Shown: positions 35,806 to 45,523, counted from the stretch's first letter. The stretch is 55,161 nt of DNA from Bordetella parapertussis (GCA_945872285.1 CAMBZR010000012.1:1-55161); one strand, 5' to 3'. Notes: a model not told the origin generated them from the letters alone. A program made the numbers and translations.

Positions 35806-37203
35806 TTAAACGCGAGGTTGCGCCACTTCGAGCGTCGACCACGCCCGCATACGATCAACCATCTCGGGTGCAGCACCCAAGTAGTTGGCAGGGTCGCACA
35901 GGCGATCGATGGTTGCTCGATCTAGTTTGCTTGTGATTTTTGTGTCTGTGTAGAGCACCTCGGCAAGCTTGAGCCCTTTGGTTGAGGCTACGCGACAGGC
36001 GTCATAGACCACGTCGTGGGCGGTCTGGCGCCCGATATGCGGTGCTAAACCCATCATCACGGCTTCGGCTACGATCAGGCCGCCAGACAAGTCAAGATTT
36101 TTAAGCATACGGGCGGTGTCGACTTCTAGACCACTCAACATAAACTTGGCTTGATGCAGGGCACCCGCAGTCAGAATAAAGGATTCGGGGATGGCCGCCC
36201 ATTCAATATGCCAAGGGCCTGTCGCGCGCTCAAAGTCTTGCACCATGGCGTCAAGCGCCAAGCCCGCGTGCTGGCGCACAGCCTTTGAAGCACTTAGCAT
36301 CAGCTCACACGAAATCGGATTACGTTTTTGCGGCATCGTGCTCGAGGCCCCACGGCCTTTGACAAAAGGCTCGAACGCCTCGCCGAGTTCGTTGGTCATC
36401 ATCAGCATAATATCGAGCGCGATTTTTCCTAAAGACCCCGTCACAAGCGCCAAAAATTGAATCGCCTCAGTCAAGCCGTCACGCGCCACGTGCCAGGTCA
36501 CGGGGGCCGCTTCAAGTGCTAACTCTTTCATTAATGCAGCATGCACGGCAAGCCCTTGAGAGCCCAACGAAGCGAGCGTGCCCGCCGCGCCGCCAAACTG
36601 ACCGACCAGCACGCGAGGCTTAAGTTGCACGAGTCTTTCGCGATGGCGTCTGACCATCAGCAGCCAAACCGCAACCTTATAGCCAAACGTAATCGGCAAG
36701 GCGTGTTGCAGATGCGTGCGTCCCGCCATCGGCGCATCGCGGTATTGCGCAGCTAAGGCATCGAGGATTTGATCGAGCTCGTTCAGATCGGTTTCAATGA
36801 TTTGCAGGGCCGCACGGACTTGCAAGACGGTGGCTGTATCCATAATGTCTTGAGTGGTCGCACCCCAATGCAAATATTCACCGTCGGGACCACACATTTT
36901 TGCTAGCTGATGCACCAGCGGCAAAATTGGGTATCCCACGATCTCGGTCTCACGTTTGAGCTCAACCATGTCAAGTTTGGTCGAATCTGCCAGTTGCGCA
37001 ATCACTTCAGCCGACCGCGCCGGGATCACACCAAGTTTGCCTTGTACTTTAGCCAGGGCAATTTCAGTTTCGGTGTAGCGGTATACCGTCGCAGCGTCGT
37101 CAAAGACCGCGCGCATCGCGGCGGTACCAAACATGTCTTTAAAGATTGAAGACTCAAGCATCGAGATCGGCATGGCAATATCATCACAAAAGGGGGTTGC
37201 CAT
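35806..37203 (-). CDS. Fumarase/aspartase superfamily lyase (PcaB/PurB-like)
   Basis: This 465-residue helical protein has the superfamily signature GASSTMPQKRNP near residue 290 and HWGATTQDIMDTA near 105, the second conserved region. The third is RTHLQHALPITFG. Superfamily members add or remove an amine or carboxylate group; the sequence is closest in look to 3-carboxymuconate cycloisomerase (PcaB) and adenylosuccinate lyase. A purine role is unlikely among catabolic genes. The start is uncertain: ATG 37203 or 37173; neither has a strong ribosome site. It heads the minus-strand catabolic series. Confidence 0.87.
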   Translation of the reverse strand: MATPFCDDIAMPISMLESSIFKDMFGTAAMRAVFDDAATVYRYTETEIALAKVQGKLGVIPARSAEVIAQLADSTKLDMVELKRETEIVGYPILPLVHQLAKMCGPDGEYLHWGATTQDIMDTATVLQVRAALQIIETDLNELDQILDALAAQYRDAPMAGRTHLQHALPITFGYKVAVWLLMVRRHRERLVQLKPRVLVGQFGGAAGTLASLGSQGLAVHAALMKELALEAAPVTWHVARDGLTEAIQFLALVTGSLGKIALDIMLMMTNELGEAFEPFVKGRGASSTMPQKRNPISCELMLSASKAVRQHAGLALDAMVQDFERATGPWHIEWAAIPESFILTAGALHQAKFMLSGLEVDTARMLKNLDLSGGLIVAEAVMMGLAPHIGRQTAHDVVYDACRVASTKGLKLAEVLYTDTKITSKLDRATIDRLCDPANYLGAAPEMVDRMRAWSTLEVAQPRV

Positions 37204-37317
37204 ATAGTAGGGGTGGGGCTTTCACCCGTCAACGTCGCCACACACCTTGCGCGCGGCAAAGCACGGCGTTTACCCCTAGAGGCGCATGGCCAAACTTCAC
37301 TTCTTGCGCAATAAAAG

Positions 37318-37333
37318 CTATTCTCCGGGATAG
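37318..37333. promoter_or_regulatory. Imperfect palindrome between divergent genes, possible operator
   Basis: CTATTC and GGATAG (five of six paired) flank a four-base centre in the 211-base gap between the lyase (minus) and the Bug receptor (plus). The rest of the gap has only weak promoter-like hexamers. A regulator site is a guess based on location and symmetry. Confidence 0.2.
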
Positions 37334-37414
37334 TTATGTGCCAGAGGGGCTGCTGGGCTAGTCAATCAGACACGGCAGCCCGACGTTCACCATTTTTAAA
37401 AAGTTTGGATCACC

Positions 37415-38407
37415 ATGATGAAGCTCTTCACTCGAAAAATATTATTAGTGGCCGCGCTTGGCGCAACAACGCTGGCTTTTAACTCGCCAAGCTTGGGTCA
37501 AGACTACCCAACACGCAACATTACGATGGTGATGCCATATGCCGCGGGCGGCCCGGGTGACATCATCACTCGGCTGTTTGCCTCGGCCATGCAAAAACAA
37601 TTGGGCCAAACGATTGTGGTCGATAACCCCTCAGGTGCAGGCGGCAGCATCGGCACAGCCAAAGTCGCGCGTGCAGCGCCCGATGGCTACACCCTATTGA
37701 TGATTCACATTAGCCATGCCACGAATGTGCTGATGATTAAAAATCTGCCCTATTCTCCGATCGACGACTTCGAGCCAATCGGCTTAGCAACCGTCGGGCC
37801 AATGGTCGTCACTGGGCGCAAAGATCTACCAGCCAAAGACGCTAAAGAATTTGTGACCTACCTTAAAGAAAACAGCGCGAAGATCTCCATGGGGCACGCT
37901 GGCATCGGTTCAGCCTCACACCTTTGCAGCTTGATGTTCATGGATTCGCTGGGCGTTAAACTAACTCTGGTGCCTTACAAGGGCGCAGCCCCCGCAATCA
38001 ACGATTTAATGGGCGGCCAAATCGACATCATGTGCGATCAAACGACAAGCACCATCCCTGCCATTAGTGGCGGACGCATCAAAGCCTATGCCGTTGCTGG
38101 CACTGCTCGGTTGCCAGCGCTGCCAGATTTGCCTGCCTTAAGTGAAGTCGGTGTCAAAGGCTTTGATATCAGCATTTGGTTTGGCCTGTATGCGCCAAAA
38201 GGCACCCCAAAACCCATCATCTCCAAGCTTTCTGCCGCATTGGCCGCGGCTGTTGTCGACCCTGACGTCAAGGCAAAACTTGAGGGGATCAGCACCACAG
38301 CGGTCTCACCAGACATGGCCGTACCCGACAAGTTACGCGCGCATTTGAAAAATGAAATCGAGACCCTTGGACCTTTGCTGATTAAATCGGGGATTACGCC
38401 GAACTAA
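37415..38407 (+). CDS. Bug-family periplasmic receptor (third)
   Basis: This 330-residue receptor has a signal peptide (about 1-28, ending in PSLG) and starts YPTRNITMVMPYAAGGPGD when mature. VPYKGAAPAINDLMGGQID is the family signature. The start is ATG 37415 or the following ATG. It is transcribed alone, divergent from the lyase gene and convergent with the AcuI-like gene, whose end overlaps by four bases. Confidence 0.93.
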   Translation: MMKLFTRKILLVAALGATTLAFNSPSLGQDYPTRNITMVMPYAAGGPGDIITRLFASAMQKQLGQTIVVDNPSGAGGSIGTAKVARAAPDGYTLLMIHISHATNVLMIKNLPYSPIDDFEPIGLATVGPMVVTGRKDLPAKDAKEFVTYLKENSAKISMGHAGIGSASHLCSLMFMDSLGVKLTLVPYKGAAPAINDLMGGQIDIMCDQTTSTIPAISGGRIKAYAVAGTARLPALPDLPALSEVGVKGFDISIWFGLYAPKGTPKPIISKLSAALAAAVVDPDVKAKLEGISTTAVSPDMAVPDKLRAHLKNEIETLGPLLIKSGITPN

Positions 38408-39393
38408 AACTGCACCACCGCCCGGCCACGTACGCCCGAGTGAATCAACTTTTCGCAATGTGTTTTCAAACTATCGAACGCAATCGTATAAGCTATTTTA
38501 TGAATATGTCTCGGGCGCAGATCACCGCCTTTTTGCATACGCGTCCACACTGTGCCCCGCGTGGGCACGGGATGGTTACCGTTGATGCCGATCAGCGACA
38601 CTGCGCGCAAAATAAACGGATAAATCGCAGTGGTAAAGTTTTCGCCGGCGGCGTTACCAAAGGCGCACACCACGCCGCGCTGTTTAGTTGAGCGCAGAGC
38701 GGCATCCAAGGGTTTGCCGCCCACCGCATCGATGACACCGGCCCAGCGCTGTTCTTCTAAAAACTTATCCCCTCCGGCAATTTCATCCCGACCAATCACT
38801 TCGGTCGCACCAATACTTTTTAAATAAGCCGTTTCAGTGTCTTTTTTTCCGGTACTGGCCACCACTTGATAACCTAGGCCTGCCAGCATATCGATCGCAA
38901 AGGATGAGCTACCGCCGGTTCCACCGGTTACCAAAATCGGACCATTCCCTGGTTTGACGCCACGCAACAACAACTCGTCCACAGCCAGCGCCGAGGTGTA
39001 AGCCGCCAGGCCCATCGCCACTGACTCGAAAGGGTCGGTATCTTCAGGCACATGCGCAGCCCAACTACCGGGCACACGCACGTACTCGCTGTAGGCACCG
39101 TCACGCCGCATCCCGAACTCACGTCCGCCTTGTACGGTGACAACGGCACCCACCTTAAACTCTGGATTTGTGGATCCGACTACCAAGCCGGCCACCTCAA
39201 CGCCCGGCACTGCCGGCAAAGTCGAAAGCACCTTTCCGACACCGGTCACAGCACGTGCATCTTTGTAGTTTACGGCTGCGTACTGCGACTGAATAACGAT
39301 ATCGCCAGGTGCCAGATCTTCAAGAGTCTGCTCGACCATCCGGCTCACACGCTGTCCGTTTTCTTCGTATAACTTCAGAGATTTAAATTTCAT
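38404..39393 (-). CDS. YhdH/AcuI-like quinone/acryloyl-CoA reductase
   Basis: This 329-residue MDR protein lacks zinc cysteines and matches YhdH/AcuI: N-terminus NYKDARAVTGVGKV, cofactor motif ILVTGGTGGSSSFAIDML with the RSTKQ and GNAAGENFTT stretches, and GINGNHPVP near the end. AcuI reduces acryloyl-CoA to propionyl-CoA with NADPH. Here it follows a CoA-transferase by 66 bases on the same strand, consistent with reduction of an enoyl-CoA. The exact substrate is inferred. Confidence 0.87.
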   Translation of the reverse strand: MKFKSLKLYEENGQRVSRMVEQTLEDLAPGDIVIQSQYAAVNYKDARAVTGVGKVLSTLPAVPGVEVAGLVVGSTNPEFKVGAVVTVQGGREFGMRRDGAYSEYVRVPGSWAAHVPEDTDPFESVAMGLAAYTSALAVDELLLRGVKPGNGPILVTGGTGGSSSFAIDMLAGLGYQVVASTGKKDTETAYLKSIGATEVIGRDEIAGGDKFLEEQRWAGVIDAVGGKPLDAALRSTKQRGVVCAFGNAAGENFTTAIYPFILRAVSLIGINGNHPVPTRGTVWTRMQKGGDLRPRHIHKIAYTIAFDSLKTHCEKLIHSGVRGRAVVQF

Positions 39394-39422
39394 TTTTTTC
39401 TCCTTGGAATCTTGTTATTCGC

Positions 39423-39448
39423 GCAGCACAGTGCAGCACAGTGCAGCA
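39423..39448. repeat. Short 10-base tandem repeat
   Basis: GCAGCACAGT occurs twice in a row (39423-39442) and continues with GCAGCA. It lies in the spacer between the CoA-transferase and the AcuI-like gene. Confidence 0.8.
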
Positions 39449-39459
39449 AACACTGTCTG

Positions 39460-40680
39460 TCACGCGCGCTGAATCACCGCGCCGCACGCCAACAAGGCCT
39501 CTATCTCAGCCTGCGAAAAGCCAAACTCAAGCAAAAGCTGACAACTATGCTCACCCAACGCCGGCGGACCATAACGCACACGCGACTGCGCCTCGCGATC
39601 ACCCGCAGCAAAACCCGGCATACGCACCAAACCGGCTACTGAACTATAGGTATCAACGATCACGCCGTTATGGGCGAGTTGCGGCGATTGCATGACCAGA
39701 TCGTAATCGGCAATTGGCCCACAGATAAGGTCAGCCGCCTCGAAGAGCTCTTGCCATTCCAGCGAAGTTTTATGCGCGAGCAGCGCTTTAAGCTCTTGCA
39801 TCAAGCCGTCGCGATTCGCAACACGCTTTGGGATTGTTGAAAAATCAGGGTGCGACGCCAATTCGGGTTTATTCAATAACTGACAAAGCGCGACCCAGCG
39901 ATCGTCGTGATAAGCGGCAAGCATGATCCAGCCATCTTTGGTTGGATACGCTTCGTTAGGCGCAGAGTATGGCGCAGCCGTGCCTGTGCGCAGCGGCAGC
40001 TCACCGCTCGACAGGTAAGACGCGACCGCCGACAGCTGCAGCATGACCGCGCTGTTATATAACGAAAAATCAAGGTGCTGACCGTCACCCGTCGCGTCGC
40101 GCACGCGCAAAGCCGCGAGCACGGCCGAGGTTGAAATAAAGCCAGTCACCATATCCACTGCTGGCACTAACACTTTCATCGGCGGCGAATTGGCATCACC
40201 AATATTACTCATCAGCCCGGACACTGCCTGCACGATGCCATCGACGCCAGCCTTATCGCGCCAAGGCCCCGTCTGACCATACGCCGAGACAGAGCCAAAA
40301 ATCAACCCGCGATTAAGTTTCTGCAAGACCGCAAAACCTACGCCAAGCTTATCCATCACACCGGGTCGAAAGCTTTCAAGCACGATATCTGCCTGCACTG
40401 CCAGACGCTTAATCACCGCCACGCCTTCAGGTTTTTTCAAATCAACCGACAGCGACCGCTTATTGCGATTAAAACTCATCGAGACGACTGACTCACCCTC
40501 TTGCCAGGGCGGACCAAGTTTTCTGCCGATATCGCCACCGGGCGACTCAATCTTCAGCACCTCGGCGCCCATGTCACCGAGCTGCATGCCAATCAAAGGG
40601 CCTGCACCGATTTGCGTAAAATCAAGCACCTTGATACCAGTAAGCGCCTGGTTGATGTTAACGCTAGGTACGCTGCTCAT
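39460..40680 (-). CDS. CaiB/BaiF family III CoA-transferase (2)
   Basis: This 406-residue enzyme is a second family III CoA-transferase. The catalytic Asp176 is in VPAVDMVTG. N-terminal marks are IGAGPLIGMQLGDMGAEVLK and NRNKRSLSVDLKKPEG; YPTKDGWIMLAAY is in the small domain. It is nine bases after the Bug receptor gene, so they are co-transcribed: the receptor brings in an acid, and the transferase activates it. Confidence 0.92.
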   Translation of the reverse strand: MSSVPSVNINQALTGIKVLDFTQIGAGPLIGMQLGDMGAEVLKIESPGGDIGRKLGPPWQEGESVVSMSFNRNKRSLSVDLKKPEGVAVIKRLAVQADIVLESFRPGVMDKLGVGFAVLQKLNRGLIFGSVSAYGQTGPWRDKAGVDGIVQAVSGLMSNIGDANSPPMKVLVPAVDMVTGFISTSAVLAALRVRDATGDGQHLDFSLYNSAVMLQLSAVASYLSSGELPLRTGTAAPYSAPNEAYPTKDGWIMLAAYHDDRWVALCQLLNKPELASHPDFSTIPKRVANRDGLMQELKALLAHKTSLEWQELFEAADLICGPIADYDLVMQSPQLAHNGVIVDTYSSVAGLVRMPGFAAGDREAQSRVRYGPPALGEHSCQLLLEFGFSQAEIEALLACGAVIQRA

Positions 40681-40689
40681 ACCTGAACC

Positions 40690-41739
40690 TTATTTCTCAA
40701 CTTTGAAATTCATCGCTTTGATGGTTTTTTGCCAAAATAACAAATCACGTTTTAGCATCTCACCCATTTGTTGTGGATTCAAATACGTCAGCACAAAGCC
40801 TTGACCTGTTAAACGCTCACGCGTCACTGGGTCAGCTAAGGCACGTGCAAACGCCGACGAGAGCTTCTCGACTACCGCGCTCGGTGTATTCGCTGGCGCG
40901 AGAATCGAATACCACAGGGGCGCGTCAAAGCCAGGCAAGGCCGCCTCTGCGATGGTTGGCACATTGGGCATCGCCGCAGACCGAGTTGGCGTCGTCACAG
41001 CCAGTGCGCGCAGTTTGCCCGCCTTGACCAACCCATCGAGCGAAGCCATTGTGCCGATCGCGCTTTGCACCTGCCCACCCACCAAATCCGCAATGGCAGG
41101 ACCGGTACCCTTGTAAGGCACATGTGTCACCTGCACTCCGGCAGAATAGTTAAACAGTTCAAAGGCAATATGTTGCGCGGTTCCTGCCCCGGGCGTCGCG
41201 TGATTAAATTTGCCGGGATTGGCCTTCACTAGAGCGATAAATTCTGTTAAGTTCTGAGCAGGCACTGAGGGATGCACGACCAACACCATCGGCACTGAAG
41301 CAATCTGCGCGACGGTGACAAAATCTTTTTCAATATCAAACGGAACTTTGTTATCCAACCAAGGATTGATCGTGATCTGATTCGCGGCAATCAACATCGT
41401 GTAGCCATCCGCAGCAGACCTCGCCACAAACTCTGCGCCAATATTACCTCCGGCCCCACCCTTGTTTTCAACAACAACGCTTTGTCCAAGGCTTTCTGAT
41501 AGCAGGGGTGCGAGCGCTCTTGCCAAAATATCATTTCCACCGCCAGGCGGAAACGGCACAACGAACCGAATGGATTTATCTGGAAACTGAGCTGCCGTTT
41601 GAGCCTGAGCCTGCAAGGTGTTGACACTCAAGCCTAGGGCGATGAGCCAGACGGCCAGCAAAGGCAAAGGCCTTCCCAAATGGCACAGCCGTTTGAACGG
41701 CGCTTGAAACTGACTGACTACTTTTATAATTTTTTTCAT
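40690..41739 (-). CDS. Bug-family periplasmic receptor (fourth)
   Basis: This 349-residue receptor has an unusually long N-terminal region (about 45 residues: a basic stretch, then PLPLLAVWLIALGLSVN) before the mature QFPDKSIRFVVPFPPGGGND. VPYKGTGPAIADLVGGQVQ is the family signature. ATG 41739 is chosen since AGAGAGCG precedes it; the open frame reaches 41802. It is 69 bases after the DMT permease gene and nine before the CoA-transferase. Confidence 0.92.
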   Translation of the reverse strand: MKKIIKVVSQFQAPFKRLCHLGRPLPLLAVWLIALGLSVNTLQAQAQTAAQFPDKSIRFVVPFPPGGGNDILARALAPLLSESLGQSVVVENKGGAGGNIGAEFVARSAADGYTMLIAANQITINPWLDNKVPFDIEKDFVTVAQIASVPMVLVVHPSVPAQNLTEFIALVKANPGKFNHATPGAGTAQHIAFELFNYSAGVQVTHVPYKGTGPAIADLVGGQVQSAIGTMASLDGLVKAGKLRALAVTTPTRSAAMPNVPTIAEAALPGFDAPLWYSILAPANTPSAVVEKLSSAFARALADPVTRERLTGQGFVLTYLNPQQMGEMLKRDLLFWQKTIKAMNFKVEK

Positions 41740-41808
41740 GTCGCTCTCTATTTTTTGACGACCCGCGGCAGCTAGGTCTGGCGCATTGCTTTTGACAAGC
41801 ACTCTACG

Positions 41809-42711
41809 TTACGTCGCACGCATTGACTTGGGCAAGGTTCCCAAAACGATTCCAACAATAATTAATACGGTCGCAATAAGCAAGGCGGGGCCTAAGACCT
41901 CGCCCAGAAACAGACTCGAACAAAGCAAAGCAATGAGCGGCACGCCCAGCAACCCCATCGATACCCCCGCCGCAGGCAAATCACGGTTGACGATATTCAT
42001 GAGCCAATAGGCGATACCGTTTCCGAACAGGCTACCAAAACCCACTAACAAAATAACTTCTACCGACCAGTCGATGTGTGGCATCCCTTCAAGCGCAAAC
42101 GCCAGAAGAACCTGCGTCACACTGCCCACCAACATCTGCCAGGGTAATAAGGCAAACAGCGGCGTCACCCACTTATGGGCGCGACCATAGACAATTGATA
42201 TCGCCCAAAGTAACGCACCAAGCAGCACGAAGCCATGGCCAATCAACACATTTCGATCCCCCCAGTCCATGGCGCTCGGTTGCAAAATCAGCACCAAGCC
42301 AGACATGCCAATGACCAAACCAAGGATTCGACGGGGCGTAAACGACTCATTTAAAAAAAGCCAAGCAGCAGGCAATACCCAAAGCGGAGTCGTGTAGGCC
42401 AACACAATCGATTTTCCGGCTGGCAAATACTGCAACCCTACGCTGACTAATATCGAAAAGCCAACCATATGCAACCAGCCAATACTGAAAATAATCGGGA
42501 TATCTGCGCGCACCGGAATGCGCAGTTGTTTAGTCGCGATGCACAAAACAAAAAATATCAGACAGGCTGGCACAAGCCTAAAGGCAGTTACCCATATAGG
42601 CGAAACAAACTCGAGCGATTTTTTTGCAATGACCCAGTTCACACCCCAAATGATGACTAGCAGAGCCAATAAAAAAATCGCGCGGCTACGACGTGAAGCT
42701 TCAGCGCGCAT
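41809..42711 (-). CDS. EamA/DMT-family permease
   Basis: This 300-residue protein has ten hydrophobic segments in two EamA repeats (about 10-145 and 160-295). Marks are LVIIWGVNWVIAKKSLEF in TM1 and VVSMGLLGVPLIALLCSSLF-like text in the second repeat. DMT proteins export or import metabolites. ATG 42711 lies within the end of the metallo-hydrolase gene and overlaps its stop by 11 bases, indicating coupled translation. Substrate unknown. Confidence 0.88.
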   Translation of the reverse strand: MRAEASRRSRAIFLLALLVIIWGVNWVIAKKSLEFVSPIWVTAFRLVPACLIFFVLCIATKQLRIPVRADIPIIFSIGWLHMVGFSILVSVGLQYLPAGKSIVLAYTTPLWVLPAAWLFLNESFTPRRILGLVIGMSGLVLILQPSAMDWGDRNVLIGHGFVLLGALLWAISIVYGRAHKWVTPLFALLPWQMLVGSVTQVLLAFALEGMPHIDWSVEVILLVGFGSLFGNGIAYWLMNIVNRDLPAAGVSMGLLGVPLIALLCSSLFLGEVLGPALLIATVLIIVGIVLGTLPKSMRAT

Positions 42712-43582
42712 CGGTGTCGTAGCGAAAGCCACCCGCTGCATTGGGCTCGATACGACCGATCGTAGGCGCTGGAAAATGGGCTGGAAAAATCAAATGACCC
42801 GTTTCTGCATGCTTGTCAATCAAGGCTGCGCGCGATACGCGCGCAACGTCCTGATTGTCGTCAGCCGTGGTTGACATTTCTGGATAGCGTAACTGGATCT
42901 GATGGTGAATCACGTCTCCGGTCAACACACCTCGCTGCCCTTCGGATTCAAGATTAATCACAATATTGCCAGGAGTGTGCCCAGGACAAGACTCAATCCA
43001 AAGGCCTTTATCCACCTCATGAGCGTCGTCAACCAACACAGCTTGTTTAGCACGCACAATTGGATCGATACTGTCTTCAAACGCTTGTGTATGCGTATCT
43101 TTTTTACCGCTTCGATACATTGACTCAGCGTGCGCAAATTCAGTTTTTGACATGAGGTACTTTGCATTTGGAAAGGTCGGTTTCCACACGCCATCGACCA
43201 GACGGGTGTTCCAGCCGACATGATCCCAGTGCAAATGCGTGCACATGACGTAATCGACCTCTTCGGGTTTGACGTTGGCTTTTGCAAGCGCCCCCAAAAA
43301 ATCGGTATTCATTTGATGAAACGCCGGGCGTAATGGACGTACTTTATTGTTGCCGCAACAAGAATCCACCAAAATCGTGAAACGGCCTGTTTTCACAACA
43401 AAGGAATGAAAGCTCATTTGAAGCCGGCCATCGTCATTCAGCTGGCCGCCTGGCAGTTCGCGCAAGCAAGTCGTTAGCATGTCTTGCGTCAAGTCCGGAA
43501 AGAAGTCACGTGCCGGGGCATAGGGGCGCTCGAGTTCGAGCACGCGTTCAACCATAAACCGTCCGACTTTAGTCTGAGCCAT
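42701..43582 (-). CDS. Metallo-beta-lactamase-fold hydrolase
   Basis: This 293-residue protein has the metal motif THLHWDH (115-121), with His116, His118, Asp120 and His121, then SCPGHTPGN and VLTGDVIHHQ for the remaining ligands and IFPAHFPAPTIG near the end. No signal peptide, so cytoplasmic. Lactonase-like MBL proteins of this kind (AhlD/quorum-lactonase look) hydrolyse lactones or esters. It is 91 bases after coxG and overlaps the DMT gene, so it may belong to the same transcript. Confidence 0.9.
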   Translation of the reverse strand: MAQTKVGRFMVERVLELERPYAPARDFFPDLTQDMLTTCLRELPGGQLNDDGRLQMSFHSFVVKTGRFTILVDSCCGNNKVRPLRPAFHQMNTDFLGALAKANVKPEEVDYVMCTHLHWDHVGWNTRLVDGVWKPTFPNAKYLMSKTEFAHAESMYRSGKKDTHTQAFEDSIDPIVRAKQAVLVDDAHEVDKGLWIESCPGHTPGNIVINLESEGQRGVLTGDVIHHQIQLRYPEMSTTADDNQDVARVSRAALIDKHAETGHLIFPAHFPAPTIGRIEPNAAGGFRYDTDAR

Positions 43583-43673
43583 TGCTTTGTCCCCTAATCA
43601 TTTATTTTTTAGTATGAGTCGCCTACTGTATTGCCTGGCTCTCTTGTAGTCAAACCAGCTTTGTCTGACGTGG

Positions 43674-44285
43674 CTAACGCATGACGAACCATGCAAGCAA
43701 TCCCACTACCACCCCGCCGAGTGCCGGCCAAACCCAGCGCGCAAGCGGAGAGGCGGCCGAGTTGCGAGTCAGTGCAGCGGTCTCTTTGGCTTGCGGGCTG
43801 GAGGCCTGCTCTTCTAAATCCGTCGTGTTGCTGGTTGCCGGATATTTAGCCTGTAAGGCCAGCTCAAAGCGTTTGAAGAAATCTTCGGCCAGAGACTTGG
43901 CCACACCATCAATCAGGCGCTGCCCAAGCTGAGCAATTTTGCCACCCACCTTTGAGTGCACGGTGTAACGCAGCTCACAACCACTTTCAGTAGGAAGTAA
44001 GTTAACGTTTGATTCACCTTGTCCAAAGCCGGCGACACCTCCTTGCGCTTCAAACTGCAAGGCGTACGAGACCGGCGCCTGAATATCGGCCAACTTGACT
44101 TTGCCATTGAATTTGGCAGAGACCGGCCCGATCTTGATAGCAACCATCACAGCGTATTCGTTTTCTGCCGTCAGGTCGAATTTTTCGCAGCCCGGGATGC
44201 AGGCCTTTAAAATCTCGGGGTCATTGAGCGAATCCCAAGCCTGCTGTTGCGACACACTTAACTGACGACTTCCCTGCATATCCAT
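43674..44285 (-). CDS. coxG: CoxG-like SRPBCC protein with C-terminal membrane anchor
   Basis: This 203-residue protein has a CoxG/SRPBCC domain (about 1-145: VSQQQAWDSLNDPEILKACI, IPGCEKFD, QGGVAGFGQGE) and, after a polar linker, a tail-anchor segment WVWPALGGVVVGLLAWFVM. In Oligotropha CoxG helps attach CO dehydrogenase to the membrane. ATG 44285 is used since GAGA is seven bases upstream; TTG 44300 is less likely. It follows coxE by 21 bases. Confidence 0.88.
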   Translation of the reverse strand: MDMQGSRQLSVSQQQAWDSLNDPEILKACIPGCEKFDLTAENEYAVMVAIKIGPVSAKFNGKVKLADIQAPVSYALQFEAQGGVAGFGQGESNVNLLPTESGCELRYTVHSKVGGKIAQLGQRLIDGVAKSLAEDFFKRFELALQAKYPATSNTTDLEEQASSPQAKETAALTRNSAASPLARWVWPALGGVVVGLLAWFVMR

Positions 44286-44306
44286 CATTTTCTCTTTCAA
44301 AAATAA

Positions 44307-45452
44307 CTACTGTCTGAGGATGCTGGCCATGCCGTGCGCCAAGTCCTCAAGGTGTTCTAAATTATGAATCGCCAACATACCATCCGCTTTTTTTTGCAGC
44401 ACCTGCGCACCACTGGCGCGCGGCTCATACTCACCGAACCGCAACAAGGGGTTCAACCATAACAGACTGCGGCAATTGCGTTTCAACCAACCCAATTCGG
44501 CCTCTAACTGCCCGGGGCGCCCAGTATCCAGGCCATCGCTAATGAGCAACACGACCGTACGCAAGCCGACAAGCTGACGTTGCTGGGTGCTACGCAGCTC
44601 TGCGAGTGACGCCCCCATTTGCGTTCCGCCGGCAAAGTCGCTGATCAGACGGTTCGCACCCTCTAGCATTTTGTCGGTATCGGACAGACGAAAAACTGAA
44701 TTTAAATCGGTCAAGTGGTTACCAAACGCAAATATTGCTCGCGGCACACGCTTCGTACTTTGATGCAAAAAGGCCAGCATCAACCGGGCATAGCGTTCCA
44801 TCGAACCAGACACATCGATCAATATCAAAACAGGCAAAGACTCACGTCGACGCGACAAGTAAGGTAGTTCCAGTAGCTCGCCATCGTGGCGCATTGACTC
44901 GCTGCGCGCGCGTCTCCAGTCCAGACGAACACCCTTCGCAGCGCTGCGCAAACGTCGCGCGCCGATTTGTGGCCAGGGCAAGGTAAGTTCGCGCGCTAAC
45001 AGCTCGACCAACCGAAACTCACTCGCGCTCAAACTTTCAAAGTCAGCGTGACGCAGACGCAAACGATCACTTGCTGAGAGCGCCGCATCAAACTGTATTT
45101 TTTCATCTTCACGAGGCGTTTGCTTAACTGCCGCGCGGACTGCGGCAAGCGCCTCTTGCGCGCGGGCGCGACGTTTGGGCTTGGGTGTGGCCTCTGTGGT
45201 CTTTGGCAACATTTGGGCCAACAACTGTTGCGTCAACTCAGGGTTACGAAAATACGCGTCGAACAATTGCTCAAAGACCTCTTGATCTTGCGCTCGACAA
45301 ACGAGCGTCGCGCGTAACGCCGAACGAAAATCCTCTTTTTGCTCAAACCCAACCAAAAGGGCGGATTGCAAGCCCAGGCTGATTCTCGCACTGTCCATTG
45401 GTAGGCCCGCACGCCGTAGGGTTCGTCCAAATCCGATAATATTTTCGGCCAT
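44307..45452 (-). CDS. coxE: CoxE-like VWA-domain protein
   Basis: This 381-residue protein has the MIDAS motif DVSGSM at 213-218 and a conserved SDGLDTGRPGQ in the VWA domain. The N-terminal half is helical and charged, with a KPKRRARAQ stretch. CoxE works with the CoxD AAA ATPase to mature the Mo-Cu site of CoxL. ATG 45452 gives the usual MAENIIGFGRTLRRAGLP; the open frame extends to 45482. It is 71 bases after coxD. Confidence 0.88.
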   Translation of the reverse strand: MAENIIGFGRTLRRAGLPMDSARISLGLQSALLVGFEQKEDFRSALRATLVCRAQDQEVFEQLFDAYFRNPELTQQLLAQMLPKTTEATPKPKRRARAQEALAAVRAAVKQTPREDEKIQFDAALSASDRLRLRHADFESLSASEFRLVELLARELTLPWPQIGARRLRSAAKGVRLDWRRARSESMRHDGELLELPYLSRRRESLPVLILIDVSGSMERYARLMLAFLHQSTKRVPRAIFAFGNHLTDLNSVFRLSDTDKMLEGANRLISDFAGGTQMGASLAELRSTQQRQLVGLRTVVLLISDGLDTGRPGQLEAELGWLKRNCRSLLWLNPLLRFGEYEPRASGAQVLQKKADGMLAIHNLEHLEDLAHGMASILRQ

Positions 45453-45523
45453 CTTGCCGCTACGCGCATCACCTAGCAGCATGACAAACCAAGTGACATG
45501 AACTCTGTGTCAGCCATTTTTTA

